In this document: in pieces, positions 10,700 through 22,800 of the stretch
Position numbering within the stretch: the stretch's first letter is position 1
How the letters are laid out: the number at the start of each line of letters is the position of its first letter
Assembly (NCBI GenBank): GCA_013407085.1
Contig: JACCGJ010014378.1
Span: forward strand, 1-64,000
Origin: Atriophallophorus winterbourni
Lineage: Eukaryota > Platyhelminthes > Trematoda > Plagiorchiida > Microphallidae
Direction: 5' to 3'
Length of the DNA: 64,000 nucleotides
The notes under the pieces: generated by a model
Databases searched by the model: none
Told to the model about the DNA's origin: nothing
The model's input: only the letters and a program-made list of their open reading frames with translations
Program-made: the position numbers and the translations under genes

Positions 10700-11530
10700 C
10701 AGTGATGGATTTCAATGACGGGGAATGTTAAAATACATTTGTCCAATTTGAAATCTAGGTTCCTCAAACAAGTTATAACTTTTGTATATAAAAAATCCAG
10801 AAGTATAATGGTAGAGTTATATTTATAACTGTTCCGATTGATAAAATATTTTATGCAGCAAAATGAAAGCTCCAATATCTTTGAGTGTGCATTAAAAATT
10901 CAGCATCATATTACGATATCACAAGGCATTGAATATTACCTATCTGTTTAAAAATGCATATGTTTAATCATATACTGCTTATTAATAAAATTTGACTTCA
11001 AAAAATTAAGCATCGTGCTGTTATTGGAATGTTGCAAAAATATTCCAAACAGTTACCGGGGTTACGTTGTGCCGATTGTGTACCTTAGCTTAGTCCCCAC
11101 AATGAAACTAAATTTCACGTTGCAAATAAGGATTCATCCTCGAATTTGCAATTAGGTTCAGCAAAAAGTCAGATCGACGTTCAAATGTCAGGTCACGGAT
11201 ACGCATGTCTGATGAGCGGTAATAACCGCGAAACCTGTCGTGAGCTTCAGTCCTGCTTTTCGAACGTTATATACTACTTATTAATAAAATCTGACTTTAA
11301 ACAAACCAGAATAACACCTTTCCAATGGAGGGAATCATATAATCTGCGCCGTTTTACATTAAGCAAATTAAAGAATAGCACCCGCCTTATGGAAAGCAGT
11401 AGTCTGGTAAGAAATAAAACAAGGCAGTGCTGACAAATACATGTTATACAAGCCCATTTCAATGTTAATGTTCGCGTCCACGTGACAATCATGATATAGC
11501 AGCCTGTCTCACTTAAGTTAAAATTGAATG
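10700..11530. other. No recognisable gene
   Basis: AT-rich sequence with short frames on both strands (for example 11,146-11,433 plus, 11,274-11,576 minus) and no motif I can assign. Confidence 0.35.
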
Positions 11531-11534
11531 TCAC

Positions 11535-11670
11535 TGTTTGATAGGGTTCGTACAACGAACCGCGATGTTCAAACACCGGATCACATAGTGGATCTTAGTC
11601 AAACGTTCAAAGCGCTCATGGATGTCCAACGTGTGTAATGTGTTGCGGGGTGTGTGGGCAACACATTACA
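11535..11670 (-). repeat. Body fragment of the ribozyme-repeat family with a terminal palindrome
   Basis: The segment TAGGGTTCGTACAACGAACC through GCGCTCATGGATG matches the body of the copy at 52.13-52.25 kb. No ribozyme core is attached. It ends in an inverted repeat with perfect 13-bp arms (11,634-11,646 and 11,658-11,670, TGTAATGTGTTGC) around an 11-nt spacer. The arm is the ATGTGTTGC sequence that precedes the ribozyme in intact copies, so the palindrome could come from a head-to-head fusion of two copies. Strand is given as that of the ribozyme in the related copies. Confidence 0.6.
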
Positions 11671-12114
11671 TTGGTCAGGCTATATGTAGGTCGTAAATCG
11701 TTTTTTAAACTTCGGGTAAAAGCAGCCAACACTAATACGACAGCGGGACATTGAAGTTATGCCCATCTAATGCAGCAGCTAAATGAAGAAATTGAATAGG
11801 CTGATAGCATGCCTTGAACCTACGACAATTAACCCAAATTTAACCAACAGAATTCAATGAAACTACATGAATTTTTCGCTGATTCGAAAATTCATGCTGA
11901 AGTAAGCACATAACATTGTGTTACCTCTAGATTGATAAATTAAGTTATTCTCACTCATTACCGTTGAGTGACGTAAAACTATAAATCTGTTTGCCGGTTT
12001 TGAATGTCCACCAAGAATTTGTAAATTTAAGGATGAATAGCGAGTTAGGCTTTGGATCGATTTCTACAACTGAAAGCTCGTGAATTCGGGTAAGCAAATC
12101 GATATCACAAACAC

Positions 12115-12370
12115 GTCCTTGAAAAGTCAGTGAAAAAGTGACTTGGGTGTCTGGATATGTAAAAAATTCAAAAGCATAATTCAAGCAACCACAGCCTTTA
12201 CAGAAGTATCATGTATTCGTACTCTACTTAAACGGATATTCGGGAAATTTTCTACTTATTTTTTAGACTTTCCTTATCAGCGATTAGGAGACAACTCATC
12301 GTATTTTGCAGAGTACGAGATACCTCAAACCAACCCTCAAAAGGACATTTCACGTGAAGGGACACACAGA
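12115..12370 (+). pseudogene. Element J: small CR1-like RT fragment
   Basis: The stretch matches element A around ERDLGVWICGSLKNGLQ to GMLRRIFGRFSPG at nucleotide level (GGTGTCTGGAT, CGGATATTCGG, TCAAAAGGACAT). Frames are scrambled. It is a short orphan fragment with no usable coding capacity. Confidence 0.55.
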
Positions 12371-12429
12371 ATTTTCAGATTTATAATTATACGTTTGCGG
12401 TGACTCAGTCCCATCTTAACTATAAAATG

Positions 12430-13410
12430 TGTTTTCATTCTGTTCATGTCTGTGTTACTTCGAACACTACTTTCTACTGTTACTCAATTCACTAACTTAC
12501 AGGAATTTAAAGCTCAATCAAACGAGTTTTTATCCAAAAATTAGTTTCCCCAGTCTTTATACACTGTTTAAATTTCTCAGAGTAGTTTTTTCCTTTACTC
12601 AGCTTTTAATGTTCAACATCCAATGATTGTTGATAAGCTTGATGCTTTTTAGATCATTAATGCTGAAAGATATCAGCCAATTAATTGGTTTACTTCAATT
12701 GGGCATTCATTTTTTAAAAAAAATGGAACAGATTTCATTAAATTGTTCCTAATCCCTCTCCAATGACAGAACAATTTTAACTAGCATTTGTTCGTGTAGA
12801 ACGAACAAATATTAAGCATTGGTTACAACTGGGGAGTGAAGCGGTCAATTAAGCAATTAAAAAGCGTTGACCGAATCACTTATGCGACTTAGCAACACTG
12901 ACGTTTATATTCTTTACGGTGTTACGTCATCCATATTGTTGCTAGTCGCGCCGGTGCATGGTTGTTTGTGCGAAAATTTGCGGCAATCACGATGTTTCAA
13001 AGGTCAAAAATGCACACGGGGCAACACGTGAGGAGGACGAATATTAGCAAATTTGGCTTGGCAACAAAAGGTGCGTTTTGAGTTCAAAAAATATCAAACA
13101 ATTTACCGCGGTGATTTAGATTTCGGTAGATAACCCATCATTTTTGGTCTACTCAATCACCAATGTAACCGCAGAATTTTACACTTTCCAACGATTAGGC
13201 TGTTTACCCGAGTAATGAAAACTTTCACGTAGAGAACACGGCAAATTTTCCTTTAGCTGATGTCATTTTGACAAAAGAATTTTCAGAAACAATGTAAGAC
13301 TTCCAAACCACCGTTATATAGCGCTCGTACAAAGGATCAAGTTAATAACATTGAGAATAATGACCTGATTCCTGGGAGATCTTGAAGAGTCTATAAAAGG
13401 CAAATCTAAG
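12430..13410. other. No recognisable gene
   Basis: AT-rich, no open frame above about 65 codons, no repeat I could match elsewhere in the window. Confidence 0.4.
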
Positions 13411-13412
13411 AT

Positions 13413-13660
13413 GGTACTCACATCCCTAGCATTTTTGCAGTCCACAACTATTTTCCAGATGTTTGTCGTCATCTGATAGAGACATCACGATTAGTATGTA
13501 TAAGCGTTCAAACAGTGCAAAAACGGTTAATGTTGTTTGGCGTTGAAGCTACCGTTGTTTTATGGGGTTCGTACAACGGACCGCGATGTTCGAAAAGAGC
13601 TTCAAAGAGTGCATCCTGGCCACACATTAATGACACGTATCATTGGCAAATCCAAGGTAT
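13413..13660 (-). repeat. Ribozyme-repeat unit with decayed hammerhead
   Basis: The unit order matches the 52.0 kb copy: a TGCTCACATCCC-like lead, the ribozyme (13,443-13,492 on the minus strand, core CAGATGA, then a CGAC-AAACA stem-loop and GGAAAA), then the body GGGGTTCGTACAACGGACC to about 13,640. The catalytic core has several changes and is unlikely to cleave. Length about 240 bp, equal to the monomer measured at 27.3-27.7 kb. Confidence 0.6.
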
Positions 13661-13664
13661 TTTT

Positions 13665-14570
13665 GGATTATAAACAACACACTGCCTTGGTCAGTTTGGA
13701 ATGATTTCCATAACTAATATGGTGTTATTTCCCATCAGTTTTTATATCTTGTTAACTGCGACCTTTGGGTTCCGTATGAGTAAAACGGAACCGACGTAAA
13801 TGAAATGTAGAGTTTTGGGATCCTCATTATTATTATGGTCCCAATATGAATTACTCTCAATTTAGTTTGCAGTTCACGATTTCGATCAAGTCTGCTATCG
13901 CATTGCATCTTGTTTCACTATTTCAATGTAAAAGAATTTATTGCACAAAAGAGTGATGTAGTCAGAGTAGTGTTTGATCTTTCTATTTGAATCACGGTGG
14001 GAATATATATGACATTGCTGGTAAATACAATCAATAATACACGCATGAAACACGTCAACGGTCATCGCTGTCTCGTTCCGTTAACGTTAGACACATTTCC
14101 GACATTGTTATCCAAGCGCAAAATCATTCTTATGCTCAGTTAGTTTCATCGCAATATCACCGAGGCTCATGAGAGAGAAAATCCAACGAGTACCGACCGT
14201 TTTCTCTGCTTAGAATCCGTAGTCAACAGAGATCATGGCGTAGACGAAGCGAGACTTCTATTCGACAAATTATCATTGATCTAAAATCCAAGTCGCTTTT
14301 TAAGTGATGTAATATTAGCATTCTCAACTCCAATCTTAAAGCAGTCCTTCTTTATGAATTTGAGTCATATAAAGTAAATAACAATATAACCACCAAGTTA
14401 TTGGCCTGTCTACAAGTACTTGAGCTGTATTCTCAGCATCAGATGACCTGAAGAAATTTCAAACATTGATTCAAGAAAAATCTCCTTAAAAGTGACATTC
14501 ATAAAACCGATAACTAATTTCTCAAGGATTACTGGAATGTACGCAGAAAATTAAAAAATAGGAAGACCCA
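13665..14570. other. No recognisable gene
   Basis: AT-rich, short frames only. No repeat or motif recognised. Confidence 0.35.
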
Positions 14571-14582
14571 ACCAGGCTTGCA

Positions 14583-15010
14583 GTTGTTGTTGGTCTCTTT
14601 CGGTTGATGTCGGATGATGTAAATCACAGGCGCATGATGGTTTCATACTCGCAGCGTTTCGAATAACTGAACTCTCTGATTCGGAAAGAATAATGCCTGC
14701 TGCAGCAATCATAACGTTATACAGTACTCAGTCGATTGATTTCGGTTGCACGCTGACGGCGTGATGTACGAGATGTATCTTCTTTGTTTCCCCAGCTTGC
14801 AGATGATGCTTTACACAGTGCTTCGAAAGTAAGCGGTCAAGAGCATGTTATTGCTGCCTCAGAGGGTCAATGTTAAGAGCTTCCATATCACTTTTTCAGG
14901 CGCCTTTGTACAACAAATGCACTCAGTTTGCTGCTTTCAACTCACCAGTTAGTAGATCTTTTGGAACTAGACCATTTTCCCTTCTGTATAAGTGTTCAGA
15001 CCTGCAGGTT
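14583..15010 (-). pseudogene. LINE ORF C-terminal/3' end fragment, copy 1
   Basis: On the minus strand the frame contains LYRRENGLVPKDLLTGEL, then decayed W/DR and Cys-rich blocks, ending at the terminus ACCAACAACAA. Copy 2 (62,090-62,580) shares this endpoint and the same order. The RWLGH-V-RM-IPKD, GRP-RYKDVCKRDMKAL, W-DR and C-C-C-SRIGLFSH pattern is a common C-terminal signature of non-LTR polyproteins in animals. The shared 3' end identifies a distinct LINE family, different from the CR1-like elements. Heavily mutated. Confidence 0.6.
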
Positions 15011-15179
15011 AACTCGAAGCTAAACTCATTGAAATAACATTTACTTGTTTGAAAAGAATCGCTCAAAATACAGCTCGTTAGTGTGAAATTGTTGCACGCC
15101 TGCGCTCGATACCGGGTACGTAGGATTAAGTCAAGAACGTCAGTGCTCATCACCCGTGATTCAGTGATCTGGCGCATGT

Positions 15180-17925
15180 AATATAATGTGGTATTCCCGG
15201 ATATTATCCCAACTACGAGTGCTATTTTACTCTTGGGATTGATTGTACATGTTTATAAGCTGCGCATTGTATGAGATTTGAACTTGCAATCTTTGGCTGG
15301 TAAAAGTCAAATCTTAGCATTGCTTCTTCGCTGGAGGATACATTTCGTTTCATTTTTAACTTCGCTCGTCTCTCAAACCAAGACCGCTTATCTCCACGTG
15401 CAGAATTGAAGAAAATTCAATATTTTTGAATATTCTTTATTTTCATTTTTTACGTGTATTTCTCGTCGCAGAACGCATAAGATTCAAGGGATGTAGCCAG
15501 ATTCTCGTCTAATGAATCTCACAATGAACTTTAATCAAAGGAGCACTTGATGTACGATAAAAATATGATAACTTTTTGCTATGACTCCGACGTAAAAAAA
15601 GAACAAAATAATCACATACTGGCAAATTCCGCTGGATTATAAAACCATAAGATCGACGCACCCAGCTCATCATGTATCCTTAGATAAGTTGGGAGCAATA
15701 AACTTATTAAACAAGAACAATCAAACAAAATTTTCGTATTTGCAGTTTTCTCATCACTCACACATCTCAGGGCTTCATTTGAGTTAACTAATATAAAAAG
15801 CACGTGTTTTAAAAGAGCTGAAGAATGGTTGACCATGTTCAAACTTTGAAGCCTGGTTGTATGAGATAGTCACATACAGTCTGTACAACAGCATGTCAAT
15901 GTGGCGGAATGCATGTGCTTGAACATGTTCAGGCTTCATCGTCGTCATACAGCCTCAATTCTCAGGTGGTACAAGCAGGTAGTAGGTTCAACTTTACTAT
16001 CGATCAAGCTCACTGCTTTGAATGAAACTCGCTAGATGCTTCCCAAAGGATAGATGCTGTGAATACCATATTGATCGCCCGCTCCGTTTTAATTACTGAG
16101 ATCTCCGAGGTTCTATTTTGAGAAACGCACATTCCGTCACTCAATTATTGCTTTTCCTTATCAAATTTCACTTCGTGCCTTAGATAACCAAACGAAACAT
16201 AATCCGCGTACAATCACGTGACATGTAAATTGGGTTCAGTAACAACAAACTACTAAATTGCACTAAAATATTCTCGTTTATCTTACACGACTCACTTTTC
16301 AATCGTTCGAGTTCCCAACAAACATCCCGCGTTGAAACCAATCTCACACAGCCATGACAACTATGAGGAGAATGAAATTTAAGTTTTTTTGGGGGGAAAT
16401 GAGTCCCTTTTTATTTGAGTTCATTTGTTGTTTATTCAGGTTAACATGCAGGCCCCACATCGAAATTGTTGCGCGCTCTTTCGGTGTCAAACATTCGCTT
16501 CCCGCTGGTTAGATGTTCCTTGATCAATGCCTCCTCGCGAGTTTGTCAAACACAAACGGAGAAGCATTCGGGGCAGATGGGAGGTGCACCGGGAAATCAT
16601 TCATGCGAGATATGCTCATGTGATTCACACATGCGCTCATACTTGTTGAACAGAAACCTTCATCAGCCAAATCTACACTTTGGAAGCGTTCTCTGTAGAA
16701 TGCAAACGGGATTAGCCGCACGGCAGGAAGTCCGGATATTGCCAAGCTGTTTTTCATTTGAGTTCTTTGTCGAGATGGAGTTTACACTGTGAATTATGAA
16801 ATTTTCAATAATCGTGGATAATATTTGTGAAATTATTCGAACGACAAAATGATATATAGGCGGCGACACTTGATACGATTTGAACTGACTGTTTTCTCGA
16901 CTCAAATGTTCCTAGTGGACTTTTGTAATTTACTGACGATCGCAGGTTTTTTATGATTATTCATCATCAAAAAGTACGTGTGGTTTGTTGAGTTTTACTT
17001 TGAGGTACAGGCAATGTGCCCTTAGGCTACTGAATGTATGTATTATACAAAATCGTCTGAAAAGTGCAAACAAAACATTGCATGCTTTAATTAGTCTGAA
17101 GGATCATTTCATCTAATGGGGAAGCATATAACGAGAAACCTTTTGTATGCGTCAAAGTAAATCAGAATCGATGCGGGAAGATTTCCCGGGTGGGTAATCT
17201 GAAAGATCTAACCACCACAAAAATGAAAGCGCAGCTAGCATGTTAATGAAAAGTCCGAAAAATGCTATTCACAATTATGCAAGGACAGTGTCTAACTATT
17301 TCAATGAAAATCACCGACAAAGCAACCAACTAGTGAGTCTAAAACGATAGATCACGTGAATGAACTAGGCATCTGCTGAATGGGTTGGGTAAGACAATCT
17401 TTTTCTCTCCTTTGGGTGATCAAAATGAACTCTTCGGAAATTCTGCGATTCCTGTTTCAACACAATGTTATAAAAGTACAACCTCGTATCATATAGTAGC
17501 TACGATTTCAATTAATACTCGTTGTATTAAGATGTGTGGAATGAAAAAATTAACTGAACACCAAAAAGGTTTCCATCTACTGTTATCGGACTGATATGTC
17601 TTGCAAACAACCATTCTCATATCCGCATACAGTAGCAAGGATTTGGAGATGTTCTCAGCTAGATAGTCTATAAGGCTAATATCGCCGGTGTCCTTGTTGA
17701 ATTTCGACCACGTCGGATGAATCAGAAGGAATAAATTTGATAACCCCGTAATGCATCAGTCCTAAATTTCGCGATATTTGCTCTCGCGTTGTGAATTGTT
17801 ACGCATACAACGATCCTCAAGTAATCGCCGTGCAATGACGTTTCTCAAATTGAGCCTCGTTTGTCAGACACAACCAGTTTCAATTACGCAATCGATTGGA
17901 ATATGTTCGGGATCGATCGTGTATC
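15180..17925. other. Intergenic, with one GC-richer unassigned patch
   Basis: Mostly AT-rich with short chance frames. A GC-richer patch at about 16,440-16,795 has overlapping frames on both strands (16,466-16,792 plus; 16,524-16,757 minus). A broken minus-strand frame there contains a CPEC motif and a charged helix-like run, which could be a decayed exon or retroelement piece. I do not recognise it. Confidence 0.35.
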
Positions 17926-17930
17926 CATAA

Positions 17931-18065
17931 TGCAAGGAAATTTGAGTGCAATCGGTTAGAGTAGTTTTTGGGTGACTATCACGCTTGGTCTCACGATGCT
18001 TCTGTGTCAGAAGTGAAACGTCACCCAAAATCTACTCTAACGGATTGCACGCAAATTTCCTTGCA
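17931..18065. repeat. Foldback element with 46-bp arms
   Basis: Arms 17,931-17,976 and 18,020-18,065 (outer end TGCAAGGAAATTTG) are inverted repeats matching at 43 of 46 positions, separated by a 43-nt loop. The structure fits a small nonautonomous foldback or MITE-type element. No clear target-site duplication is visible beside the arms. Transcription would give a long, nearly perfect hairpin. Confidence 0.75.
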
Positions 18066-19170
18066 GTTTCGATTACATTCAACGATTGATCTCCGTCTAA
18101 ACCGCTTCGAATACAAACACACCCAGACATAAAGGTCAGTGCGTCTAGAAACTAAACCTAAATAATTCTAATGGCACTCCCATGTGTCAGACTAAAGTTT
18201 AGCCAACAGTTATGGAAATGGGCAAGTCTAACTATCAAGGCTTTTTCTAAGCATGCTTTACATCGAAATACTTTACGAATCATACTACAGCGTTAAAATA
18301 AGTATAGGTCATTTTTCGAAGTAGCAAACAACGACAACTTTTGATGTTTCTACTCATTTCACCGCTGGCACTATCTGGATATTATTTTGGCATGGAGGAA
18401 GAAACGACGTTATGCACAGCTATGACTTTGTTCGCATTCCTGAACTGAGTTTGCGTCAGGAACTTTAGCCCTCTGGCCAAAAGATTCTCATCAAAAACCA
18501 CCACTGCATCATCGATGTAAAATGCTTGTTCATTCATTGTGCTGCTTTGTCAATAGGGTGATATCATTCATGACGTTGTTTAACTTGCTTTGTAGCGCTG
18601 GGAGCTAAAAATTATTTTTCTCATGATAAAAACATTGCAAACTTTCAGGTCCAACACCTTTGTACTGTGCTCTCCGTAAGCTAGTACAAAAAAGATGCAC
18701 AGTTTACCAAAAAGAATTACTGGGTGAAAAGGATATATTTACAATGTTAAGTTGGTGGGGTGTATTGTATAGTAGTCTTGTCTCAGTGTGAATTACAGTG
18801 TCTGAAATAAAAAAAATATTTCACTACACTATAATTTGATCAGATAAAACAAGTCCTGGGACACAACGATCACATTCGGGTAAACAAAGGAAACTCATCT
18901 TGCTGGAAAACAAAAAAAACAATGAGTAACAAATTCAATAAAGATTCGGATTGAAAAATGCCTATGGTGTAAAGGTCAATAATGAGTAAAATTAAGCACA
19001 CTGATCTTTCGTTTCTGCAGTGTGACGCTGTTCCTCATCGGTTGAGAATGAGAGACTTTGTGCAGCACCGTCTGGATGAGTGGTGTTCACAGAGTTATTA
19101 GTACTGTTCGGGCAATCAATGTTACTCGGTTTCCCCATGTCATAGTGCTGACTTGGGCCTGGAATGCACA
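18066..19170. other. Downstream of Dlx, no recognisable gene
   Basis: AT-rich region 3' of the Dlx stop codon. I found no canonical minus-strand AATAAA (plus-strand TTTATT) near the stop, so the transcript end is not defined from sequence. Confidence 0.35.
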
Positions 19171-19175
19171 TTGTA

Positions 19176-19847
19176 TTATTCGTTGTGTGAGCAATGCTTC
19201 GGGTAGGGGAATGAGAAAAGAGACGAATAATCAAAACGCTCGGCAGACTGATACAAGGATTGAAGTGGATGGCTTGGGTAATACTGTGAGCAATTGAGCC
19301 AGTTGTAGAGATTGTGGTTTGTATGGATCTCTCTGCTAAGTTGGCTGAGACGAGAATCTATCAGTGAATCCGGTGGCAAAGACCCCATTGGATATTGCTG
19401 CATCCTTGTGTCGTGAAAACCATGTTCATCGTGGAGAGACTGGTTGTTGGCCAGATGTTCATTCTGCGTCCGGTGAATGGCCGTAAATGTTCGCTGATTG
19501 AATTGCGAGTCGGGTTGGGTTGGCTCTAGTTTAGGTTGAAACGAGTATGAAGTTGAATGATTGCTACATGTTTGGGAAAGCTGCCCGTCGTGAAGATGGT
19601 CGGGCGGTGTGGTTGCGGGTTGAACAGAGTCAAAACTTTGTGATCCTAATTGCTCCTCGCATTTGATATCGTTTGATTCCGGAATAATTCTTTGCGGTTC
19701 CTCTGGTTGTGGACCGCTGTTTGTTGGAGAGGAAGAATCATTTTTCAACGAATCACGTGAATCTCTGTCTCCGGAATCGGGGTTGGCAGTTTCGATTATT
19801 TTTGTCTCGTCAGCTTGATACGACTGACTGTCATCATCTTCTGGTTC
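19176..19847 (-). CDS. Dlx: Dlx exon 4 (C-terminal region)
   Basis: After acceptor ACAACAG the frame opens [10 protein letters not shown] and runs 223 codons to TAA at 19,176-19,178. It is acidic first, then rich in Ser, Gln, Pro, Asn and His, with no further domain. An internal TTG near 19,748 is not needed as a start because the frame is continuous to the splice site. Confidence 0.88.
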   Translation of the reverse strand, partial: EPEDDDSQSYQADETKIIETANPDSGDRDSRDSLKNDSSSPTNSGPQPEEPQRIIPESNDIKCEEQLGSQSFDSVQPATTPPDHLHDGQLSQTCSNHSTSYSFQPKLEPTQPDSQFNQRTFTAIHRTQNEHLANNQSLHDEHGFHDTRMQQYPMGSLPPDSLIDSRLSQLSREIHTNHNLYNWLNCSQYYPSHPLQSLYQSAERFDYSSLFSFPYPKHCSHNE

Positions 19848-22800
19848 CTGTTGTAAAAAAGTGAATTTAAGCGAGACTCGTAAAATCGATTGTGCGAGAT
19901 CAATTTACCAATCAATTTGCAATCACTCACTGAATGGTTGGCATCCGTTTCATTTAAAATCCCGCAGAGAAAGGTGCTTGGATCTTGTCCTTGACGCAGA
20001 ATCTTTTTCAATTTTGAGCGCTTGTTTTGAAACCATATTTTCACCTTGTAAAAGGCGCATGAGAAATCGTCATTATTATAGGAATGCACAAGGTATTGAA
20101 AATGGTGTGAAGTGGAAACTCCTAGGAAAATATACAAGGTGAAATTCATAAGAAATTTTCCATTCTCGTCAGGCAGTGTCATTTTGATAATCCTCAAAAT
20201 GTTGTAAATTAGATGGCTGCAAACACCGATTAACCGTTTTGCAACGTGAGTAATAACGTAGCGAGTTGGATATAATTAATTTTACCTTTATTATTATTTT
20301 ATTGTTAGTATACCTAAGTTAACTATGGTGGGGATAAAACATTATAACACGAGAAGCATATTTAAAAAGGAGTAATGTGTTAACGAGACCAGGGTTTAAT
20401 TAATTTAAACAACTCGTGTGTAATAAAGTAGATCTCATTCAATGTCACTGACACTACAGTCCACTGGGAAATTGTTCCTTTCTTAGTATACTTAATCTGG
20501 TGACACCAAGGCTAGGTGTATTGAATGTTGAAATATCGACAATTTTCTAAACAAATTCAGTGTGAAATGAAATCTCCAACGGACAAGCCTTGACCATTGA
20601 TCCATATAACTGATCCGAGCGAACTTATAAAACGTATGGACATGAAAAACATTTGGACGGCTCCCACTTGTACACTAAAATAGATTTCCTCTTAAATGTA
20701 TACATTGTTTATGTCGGTGTTGTAAGCAAGCCCTTTTACAGTTCGGCGCTCAGCTACCCTTTGTGAATGTTTGTGTTTACATGTAGATGGTGAGCAGTTG
20801 ACGAATGTTTCTTGTGTCAATATCGGTTACATTGGGCGCCGAAAGCGGTTTGCATTCTGCTCCAACATTTCGGTATCCAATTACCGGTCATCACTTCGGT
20901 CTGGTGGCGCTTCAGCGCAGCGTGTTTTTTTATTTACGGCTTCGTTCTCGCAAGTGTAGACTCAAATAGGACCTGCGGATAGCTCGCAAGAAGTTTTGCA
21001 CCGCACAGGTCTTGGTCAAGCGTGACCAGCAAAAGTGAGCTGGATATTATTGATTATTGGAACCAAATAGAAAACCCAACTCATTGTACTATCTTCATAG
21101 CCCTTCTGGGCGATACATTCCGAGTGGAATTATAAAAAAATGAACAAACTGTAAGGTGTTCACGATTAACCAAAATGGTTATTAGTTCTTATGGAGTTAG
21201 ACGTGCATTCACGTAATGGAATAAACATTAAAACCAAATATTTACCGGTCTATTTGGATCATGCTCATGAAGATGGTAAGACCCAAAACGCTAAATTAAC
21301 GTTGCAACAATCTGTGTTGCAACAATTGGGTTTCAAAGCTAGTCTCATTTGCAAAGTGAAACCTTAAATGCAAGCATTTTCTTGTACATTGTCATCCACG
21401 CATCCTGAATAGCCTATTACGGTTTCAATCTCAGTGGTTCACAGTTAATCACATCGCATGCAACCCATTCGGCAGACCACGTGATCTATCTGATCGGAAC
21501 CATCAGTGATTTTCATGAAGAAAATTTGACAGCTTCGCGTGTTCTGTGGCCACATATGCCCAGACTATCTGGGACCCCATGGAAAAGCCTTGCCTCCTAA
21601 AGCCTGTCGTATCGCTCGCTTGTGATCGGATTGCTCAGGTCTTACTTTGTGTAGGTAAACCTGGTCTCACCTGGGTCTGCGTTAGACCGAGCTGAGCGGC
21701 CAAATTCGCTCGTTCGGACAAATTTAAATACTGCGAATGGACGAAACGCCGGTTGAGCAATTGTAGCTGCCAAATCGAATAAATCGTGCGTGGTTTGCGA
21801 ATTTTCTTATTGCGTAACGTTGGGCTTGCGCTGTTTCGTTCGCGCAGATTCTCCGCCCCGCTGAACGGCAATCTGTACGAGGACTGATGGTCGTCTGAAA
21901 AGTGGAATGTTAAACGATTATTCGTTGCTAATGACGATTTTGTAATTATCCTCACATTAATCAATAGGGTGTCGGAGTTATTTCTCCCAAAAAAATTTTA
22001 AAATCTTCCGTTAATAACTTGAGTAACTGTTTGCAAACTTCGTATTCACCTGTTGTATTATCGTAGGCATGGTATGCACGTTTGAGCAAGTAAGGTTGCC
22101 TAGGCTATAATTATAGGTCTAGTTGATGGGGCGCTTTTGCGAACGGAACGCCAGAACGAACACTGTTCTCCGCTCGCCTTGCCGAATGACAGATGTGCCT
22201 TGCTGGGTAACACCTCACGAGGTGTCCAAGGGGTAAACGTATATCGATCGACGGTCTACTGTCTGTCCAACGATTTACTCAATATCGAGCTAATTACGAG
22301 TTTAATTTGAATCATACGCGTTAAGTGTAGATTTCATTGAGACATTGTGAATTACGAGAACAACAGCAACGACAAGTGCACATTGTGTATGAATGTGATG
22401 ACCAGTAGCAATTTTTAATGTGAATTCATAGGACCATTTTAAGCAAATTCACAACATTTCCGATTCTTGCCGGATACAATGGTTAGATCAATTAACTATG
22501 TGTTGACTGCCTGTTTGGTACGATGGAAGAACATGTTAAGACCGTTGCCCATAACTACGATGCAAAGCGAAAGCTGTCATATCCCTTGGCCATGCTGTGT
22601 TACGGTCAGCGTGAATTTCCGCAATTTAAGATATTCGCTTTAAGAAATCTCAATTAGATTTTTCAACCACAGACAGATAGATTTTTCAAAGAACTATGGC
22701 AATATAGTCGCCATACGTTGACTTAAAGAGGACTAACACAATGGTCAGTCTAACACTGGAATCACTTTGGCATCATCATCATTATCATCTCCTCGGTCTA

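Noticed and set aside
16466..16905. Possible zinc-finger exon on either strand
   Set aside because: Only a CPEC motif in a broken frame; the spacing does not match a known finger and no flanking exons were found.
19058..19297. Plus-strand frame and the alternative minus frame at the end of Dlx exon 4
   Set aside because: Both overlap the well-supported Dlx exon in other frames and have no independent support.
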